From assembly GCA_018302885.1 (NCBI GenBank), contig JAGVZC010000018.1, positions 1-16,207 of the forward strand: a stretch of DNA of 16,207 nt, in the 5' to 3' direction. Shown one piece after another: positions 13,029-16,207 of this stretch. The position numbers were made by a program, and so were the translations under genes. A model generated the notes under the pieces. That model did not search any database. It was not told the origin of the DNA and saw nothing but the letters and a program-made list of their open reading frames with translations. This DNA is from Candidatus Woesearchaeota archaeon. GTDB lineage: Archaea > Nanobdellota > Nanobdellia > SCGC-AAA011-G17 > GW2011-AR20. The first letter of the stretch is position 1. Each line of letters begins with the position of its first letter.

Positions 13029-13519
13029 TCCCACATCACCACAACCATTTTCACTATCTGGCCATTCAGGAATACAAACCTTGTAAACTTAAGAATCGTG
13101 TCTGCTTTTATGCTGTTCATATCATTAATTGCTGGATCTCCAAAAAATCCATTGTTTCCATATTCAACAAGCCTCATTCCCTGCTTATTTTCAAAATAAA
13201 AAACAAAATCCTTTGTTGTTCCCAATAGAACCTTTGATTTTTTAGTATAGTCCAAATCCTGAAACAGAGTAAGCTTTGTAAAATTAACCCTGCTGCTGTC
13301 AATCAAGCCTATCCTTCCATTTCCATCCTGCCATTCATAAGGAAGATAGCCAGAGCTTCTTAGATTGTTGCTTATTGAAATTATCTCTCCAAAAATATCC
13401 CTTGTGTCCTGATTTCTTAAACTTATATCAACCATTGCACTCACAAACAACAAGCCAATAATTGCCAATATTGAAAAACCAATTACAAAATCACTGTACC
13501 AAAACTGACCTCTTTTCAT
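13025..13519 (-). CDS. Minor pilin-like protein with class III signal (KRG/Q)
   Basis: The product has 164 aa. MKRGQFWYSDFVIGFSILAI is a textbook archaeal prepilin start: Lys2-Arg3-Gly4 before the predicted cleavage, then Gln5 and a hydrophobic helix to about residue 31 carrying an acidic Asp10 near the position of the usual Glu5 of type IV pilins. The C-terminal domain (about 35-164) looks like a mixed alpha/beta pilin head with many beta strands (RVNFTKLTLF, KDFVFYFEN, ILKFTRFVFLNG). It has no cysteines. It starts 26 nt from a TATA box and is translationally coupled to the second pilin-like gene. Likely a minor pilin or fimbrial adhesion subunit. Confidence 0.78.
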   Translation of the reverse strand: MKRGQFWYSDFVIGFSILAIIGLLFVSAMVDISLRNQDTRDIFGEIISISNNLRSSGYLPYEWQDGNGRIGLIDSSRVNFTKLTLFQDLDYTKKSKVLLGTTKDFVFYFENKQGMRLVEYGNNGFFGDPAINDMNSIKADTILKFTRFVFLNGQIVKMVVVMWE

Positions 13520-13540
13520 TGATATTGAATAAATATTACA

Positions 13541-13550
13541 GTATTTAAAT
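13541..13550 (-). promoter_or_regulatory. TATA box for the pilin-like pair
   Basis: ATTTAAATAC on the minus strand is centred 26 nt upstream of the ATG at 13519 (leaderless). It directly abuts the 42-bp repeat copy at 13551-13592, so that repeat lies in the TFB/upstream region of this promoter. Confidence 0.6.
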
Positions 13551-13592
13551 TTTAAGTAAAATTTTATGTTTGGTAATTCTTCTTACCATTTG
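13551..13592 (+). repeat. 42-bp direct repeat, copy 1
   Basis: It matches the copy at 14722-14763 in 40 of 42 positions, in the same orientation. It contains the perfect palindrome TAAAATTTTA (13557-13566) and the inverted repeat TGGTAA-TTCTTC-TTACCA (13571-13588). With copy 2 it brackets the HEPN-like/nucleotidyltransferase pair. Confidence 0.9.
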
Positions 13593-13657
13593 ATATTATT
13601 AATTACTTATGTTATAAATCTATTTTTAGGAATAATATGTGACTAAGTAACGAAAGA

Positions 13658-13665
13658 TTTATATA
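13658..13665 (+). promoter_or_regulatory. TATA box for the HEPN/nucleotidyltransferase pair
   Basis: TTTATATA is centred about 26 nt upstream of the ATG at 13688, predicting a leaderless transcript. A TGGTAA hexamer identical to the inverted-repeat arm of the flanking 42-bp repeat lies just downstream (13668-13673), a possible operator. Confidence 0.65.
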
Positions 13666-13687
13666 CTTGGTAACATACAAATTTAAT

Positions 13688-14086
13688 ATGAAAATTGAAG
13701 ATCATTTAACATCATTTAATGAACATAAAGAAACCATATTTGAATGGGCTTTAAAAGTAAAAGGACTTAAAAATTCACAAAGAATTATAGGATTGCATAT
13801 TTCAAGAGCTATAATTGATTTGCTTTCTGCTTATTTACACGAAACAAACAAAATTAATTTAGGATTTCAGATAAATCATCGCTGGTTTAAATCTAAAAAA
13901 GTATTAAAAAAATTGCCAGATTTTAAAGACAAAGAAAAAATTATTAATAATATTATAAAACTGGAGCTTCTTTCTGAAGATTTGTCGTATAGTTCCCCTA
14001 AATCAATTGAAAAAATAAAAGAAGCTATTAATCTATTTAAGAAAATTGAGGAGGAAATAAATAAAATTAGAAATGAGAATAAATAA
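13688..14086 (+). CDS. HEPN-like helical protein paired with a nucleotidyltransferase
   Basis: The product has 132 aa and is all-helical by appearance. The core HISRAIIDLLSAYLHETNK, followed by FQINHRWFKSKKVL, resembles archaeal HEPN-family proteins encoded beside minimal nucleotidyltransferases, from memory. HEPN toxins are RNases or NMP-binding proteins; the usual catalytic Rx4-6H motif is not clearly at its normal late-helix place, although R32-IIGL-H37 fits its spacing. The ATG at 13688 is set by the TATA box; upstream TTG 13667 lies within the promoter. It overlaps the nucleotidyltransferase gene by 14 nt, the coupled arrangement of HEPN-MNT modules, in which the nucleotidyltransferase neutralises the HEPN protein by AMP transfer in characterised examples. 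Fold assignment is moderate; toxicity is unproven. Confidence 0.62.
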   Translation: MKIEDHLTSFNEHKETIFEWALKVKGLKNSQRIIGLHISRAIIDLLSAYLHETNKINLGFQINHRWFKSKKVLKKLPDFKDKEKIINNIIKLELLSEDLSYSSPKSIEKIKEAINLFKKIEEEINKIRNENK

Positions 14087-14702
14087 ATCTGATTTAATAT
14101 CCTATGCAAGCAATTTTGTATCCTTTCTTTTGAAATATGAAATAAGTAATGAAATAAACAAGATTATTCTCTTTGGTTCTGTTGCAACAGGAAGTTTTGA
14201 TAAAGAAAGCGATATAGACTTATTTATTGACATAAAAGAGAAAAACAAAAATAAAATTATGAAATTATTGGATTTATATTATAAATCCGAAGACTGCGAG
14301 AAATATAAATTATTGGATATTAAAAATGATATCAGCTTAAAGATTGGAAATCTTGATAAATGGAGCAATATTAAAAGAAGTATAATTTCTAATGGCATAC
14401 TTTTATATGGAAAATATAAAGATATACCTGAAAACCTAAAACAATACACATTATTTAATATAGATTCAAGAAAACTTGATAGAAATAAAAAAGTGAAGTT
14501 GTGGAGGTTACTTTATGGGTACACCCAAAAAATTAAAAAAAAGGAATATAAATCTAAAGGTTTAATCAAAGAATTACATGGTAAAAGACTTGGCTTTGGT
14601 TTTTTTGTTTTACCTGTAGAATCTGTCCAAAAATTAATTGACATTTTAAATAAAAATAAAGTTGGTTATAAAATAAGTGATATGTGGAGTGATAATCTAT
14701 AA
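14073..14702 (+). CDS. Minimal nucleotidyltransferase (MNT) with extra C-terminal domain
   Basis: The product has 209 aa. Residues 30-53 hold the pol-beta superfamily signature: LFGSVATGSFDKESDIDLFI with Gly35-Ser36 and the metal-binding Asp47 and Asp49; Asp86 (NDISLKI) may be the third acidic residue. These enzymes transfer NMP to protein or RNA; in HEPN-MNT toxin-antitoxin pairs they act as the antitoxin. Beyond the roughly 110-residue catalytic part there is a second region (about 135-209: WRLLYGYTQKIKKK, GLIKELHGKRLGFGFFVLP, then VGYKISDMW) that resembles a C-terminal domain I recall from other archaeal nucleotidyltransferases, not the shortest MNT form. The start lies 14 nt inside the HEPN-like gene. 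Target is presumably the HEPN-like partner (inference). Confidence 0.82.
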   Translation: MRINKSDLISYASNFVSFLLKYEISNEINKIILFGSVATGSFDKESDIDLFIDIKEKNKNKIMKLLDLYYKSEDCEKYKLLDIKNDISLKIGNLDKWSNIKRSIISNGILLYGKYKDIPENLKQYTLFNIDSRKLDRNKKVKLWRLLYGYTQKIKKKEYKSKGLIKELHGKRLGFGFFVLPVESVQKLIDILNKNKVGYKISDMWSDNL

Positions 14703-14721
14703 ATAATAGGTTATTGCATTC

Positions 14722-14763
14722 TTTAAGTAAAATTTTATGTTTGATAATTTTTCTTACCATTTG
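14722..14763 (+). repeat. 42-bp direct repeat, copy 2
   Basis: Same orientation as copy 1 with two differences (G to A at 14744 and C to T at 14750). The TAAAATTTTA palindrome is intact (14728-14737); the second inverted repeat is now TGATAA-N6-TTACCA (14742-14759) with one arm mismatch. It begins 20 nt after the nucleotidyltransferase stop and ends 81 nt before the NUDIX start. Confidence 0.9.
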
Positions 14764-14816
14764 GAAGAATTATTTACCGGCTAAAATGCAGACAATAAAA
14801 TTAGGAAGGAATAACT

Positions 14817-14825
14817 TTTTATATT
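14817..14825 (+). promoter_or_regulatory. TATA box for the NUDIX gene
   Basis: TTTTATATT is centred about 25 nt before the ATG at 14845, favouring that start over the in-frame TTG at 14824, which lies inside the box. Confidence 0.6.
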
Positions 14826-14844
14826 GTATGCCTTGGATAAATAT

Positions 14845-15375
14845 ATGAAACCAAAAAGATTATCCAGAAGTGTAATTTATGAAAACCCATGGGTAAACCT
14901 TTATGTAGACAAAGTTCAATTTCCTGATGGAAGAATAATTGATAAGCACCATCTTCTTGATTTTGAGAAAGAAGCTGTGGCTATTCTAATTGAAAATTCC
15001 TCAAATCAGATACTTTTAGTTAATGTATATCGTTATGCTACAAATACAATTGAATGGGAAATACCTGCTGGGGGGATTGATAAAGGGGAATCTGTCATAA
15101 AAGCTGCAGAACGTGAAGCACTTGAAGAAACTGGTTATAAAACAGATAACCATAAACAGATTTATACCTATTATCCGATGAATGGCATTTCAAACAAGGT
15201 GTATCATATAGTTCATTGCAAAGCAGATAAGAAAATACAAAATTTTGATAAAAATGAAATAAAAGAATCAAAATGGTGCAATAAAGAAGAAATTGAATCA
15301 ATGATAAAAGAAAAAACTATTAATGGTGGCTTTGCTCTTACTTCACTGCTATTATATTTACAAAATACAAATTAA
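14845..15375 (+). CDS. NUDIX hydrolase, ADP-ribose pyrophosphatase-like
   Basis: This 176-aa protein has a complete NUDIX box GX5EX7REUXEEXGU at residues 76-98 (G76...E82, R90-E91, E94-E95, G97), which binds Mg2+ and hydrolyses nucleoside diphosphate-linked substrates. The N-terminal part (NPWVNLYVDKVQFPDGR) and the VYRYATNTIEWEIPAGGIDK segment leading into the box are typical of the ADP-sugar/ADP-ribose pyrophosphatase subfamily. The ATG at 14845 follows from the TATA box geometry. It appears to be a single-gene unit. It lies just outside the second 42-bp repeat, so it is probably a resident gene rather than part of the HEPN/MNT cassette, although a link through nucleotide metabolism cannot be excluded. 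Confidence 0.9.
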   Translation: MKPKRLSRSVIYENPWVNLYVDKVQFPDGRIIDKHHLLDFEKEAVAILIENSSNQILLVNVYRYATNTIEWEIPAGGIDKGESVIKAAEREALEETGYKTDNHKQIYTYYPMNGISNKVYHIVHCKADKKIQNFDKNEIKESKWCNKEEIESMIKEKTINGGFALTSLLLYLQNTN

Positions 15376-15406
15376 ATCTATCTTCTTAAATTTAGGAAAC
15401 ATAAGG

Positions 15407-15415
15407 TTTTTATAG
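15407..15415 (+). promoter_or_regulatory. TATA box for the secreted MopE-motif gene
   Basis: TTTTATAGT is centred 26 nt before the ATG at 15437, again leaderless with no Shine-Dalgarno, which supports this ATG as the true start. Confidence 0.6.
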
Positions 15416-15436
15416 TAAATAAATTTTAGATAATAT

Positions 15437-16207
15437 ATGAAAAGAGGCGTGATACTATTTATTATCCTGTTATTGATTAATGCTACTTTTGTTTCTTCAT
15501 TAGGTGATTTTCAAAGTTCTCAGTGTGATGGATCGTATGGTATGAGTTATACTCTTCTTGGCGGAGGACCATTTGAAATCACCTGTCAGGATATAATCAA
15601 TGATTACATAGGAGATGCTGATCTCTGTAAAAATGAGGTAACTTTACAGGATGCACTCAGACAAAATGGCGGGATTTTCAGAAATTATGTTGATGAAGGT
15701 TTTGATGATTTTGATTATAATATATATTATTATCCACAAGATAAAGATTATATATCAAACTTAAATCCATGTGACAAATGCGGAACTTATTTTGATGGAT
15801 TATATCCCTCATGCAAGGGATACTCTATAGGGGATACAAGGCATTGTCAGGGATATCCAAATGTAGGAAGATGTGCAGCTGCTACTGAAGAATACCTTGG
15901 AGTTGAGTATGTCATTAATACATATGGCTATAACAGGTTATTTGCTGAGGATGCACCAGAATTATTATGGAATTCATGCAGTTACATCTGGGATGCAAAT
16001 ACACAAGAGATATGCGGAAATAACAAAGATGATGATTGCAATGGGAGTGTAGATGAAGGGTGTCAGGAAGAATGTCAAACATTATATGAATCATGTGAGG
16101 TTGAAGTATGCTGTGCTGGATTAAGCTGTGAAAATGGAGGTCCTAATTTAGGGGATATTTGCATTGATTGCCTTGATGAAGGAGATGCATGCACAAATAA
16201 ATTGTTC
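15437..16207 (+). CDS. Secreted Cys-rich protein with MopE-type motif (3' partial)
   Basis: The frame is open to the window edge: 257 codons with no stop. MKRGVILFIILLLINATFVS is a Sec-type signal. The mature part has 20 cysteines in the visible stretch. Residues 193-209 read CGNNKDDDCNGSVDEGC, a match to the MopE-type putative metal-binding motif (D-rich Cys loop, CGDGxDNDCDGxxDEGC) that is often found in surface proteins of bacteria and archaea. It is followed by a Cys module (CCAGLSCENGG, then CIDCLDEGDAC) that may begin a repeat series. A CDKC pair is at 112-115 within the first domain. It has no lipobox at the signal end (the first Cys is residue 30, after SSQ, too far for lipidation). 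Function is unknown; metal binding or surface adhesion are possibilities. Confidence 0.8.
   Translation, partial: MKRGVILFIILLLINATFVSSLGDFQSSQCDGSYGMSYTLLGGGPFEITCQDIINDYIGDADLCKNEVTLQDALRQNGGIFRNYVDEGFDDFDYNIYYYPQDKDYISNLNPCDKCGTYFDGLYPSCKGYSIGDTRHCQGYPNVGRCAAATEEYLGVEYVINTYGYNRLFAEDAPELLWNSCSYIWDANTQEICGNNKDDDCNGSVDEGCQEECQTLYESCEVEVCCAGLSCENGGPNLGDICIDCLDEGDACTNKLF

Larger units (their letters stand above)
13551..14763. mobile_element. Repeat-bounded HEPN/nucleotidyltransferase cassette (putative inserted module)
   Basis: A pair of overlapping toxin-antitoxin-type genes sits exactly between two 42-bp direct repeats (repeat to repeat distance 1171 bp). Collapsing to one copy would restore a simple divergent promoter region between the pilin-like gene (start 13519) and the NUDIX gene (start 14845), with both TATA boxes intact. 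The genes inside look more AT-rich than their neighbours. There is no transposase or integrase, so the mechanism is unknown; the element status is inference. Confidence 0.4.

Noticed and set aside
13004..13228. A 74-codon plus-strand frame across the two pilin-like genes
   Set aside because: It overlaps two coupled genes with clear prepilin signals and an ATGA junction, and has no promoter.
13551..14763. CRISPR array or transposon ends
   Set aside because: There are only two repeat copies, 1171 bp apart, in direct orientation with genes between; no spacer series, terminal inverted repeats or transposase.
10559..16207. Possible lipoprotein substrates for Lgt among the exported proteins
   Set aside because: Signal regions at 10559, 11626 and 15437 have no cysteine at the cleavage position (no L-x-x-C lipobox), so no substrate can be named from this window.

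Overview
The window looks like the chromosome of an uncultivated archaeon, most likely a DPANN lineage such as Woesearchaeota or Pacearchaeota (lineage is inference). The evidence is an archaeal/eukaryotic-type tryptophanyl-tRNA synthetase, archaeal type IV pilus/type II secretion-like ATPase and membrane genes, class III (prepilin-type) signal sequences, strong AT richness, ATGA stop/start overlaps, and a repeated promoter layout in which a TATA box is centred 25-27 nt before a start codon (leaderless transcripts). Genes with a leader instead carry a GAGGTG/GGAGGTGAT Shine-Dalgarno complementary to the archaeal 16S tail. I used both signals to reset several starts.

Layout. 1-1612 (+): the tail of an unknown gene, a class V (SufS-like) cysteine desulfurase, and a membrane-anchored CxxC thioredoxin-like protein. 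1631-1837 (-): a small two-helix membrane protein with a very basic tail. 1932-3718 (+): a four-gene overlapping operon with a paralogue of the thioredoxin-like protein that lost its CxxC, a DUF1461/Lit-like membrane protein, a convincing bacterial-type prolipoprotein diacylglyceryl transferase (Lgt), and a 50-aa zinc ribbon. 8900-3695 (-): a pilus/secretion assembly operon of a winged-helix coiled-coil protein, a PilB/TadA-type ATPase with a 488-aa intein in its Walker A loop, and two TadB/TadC(FlaJ)-like membrane proteins. 8980-10074 (+): TrpRS. 10114-12597 (+): three exported or anchored proteins, two Cys-rich and one pilin-like with many N-glycosylation sequons. 13519-12600 (-): two pilin-like proteins with prepilin signals. 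13551-14763: a HEPN-like/nucleotidyltransferase pair bounded by a 42-bp direct repeat (40/42 identical). 14845-15375 (+): a NUDIX hydrolase. 15437-end (+): a partial Cys-rich secreted protein with a MopE-type motif.

How it may fit together (inference): most of the window serves the cell envelope. The ATPase and two membrane proteins would assemble pilin-like subunits, including those encoded at 11626-13519; the exported proteins are rich in cysteines and the thioredoxin-like proteins may handle their redox state; Lgt plus the Lit-like protein suggests bacterial-style lipid modification of surface proteins in an archaeon. The HEPN/nucleotidyltransferase pair looks like an inserted toxin-antitoxin-type cassette between two divergent genes. 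No rRNA, tRNA, CRISPR array or insertion sequence was seen, and no intergenic stretch exceeds 300 bases.
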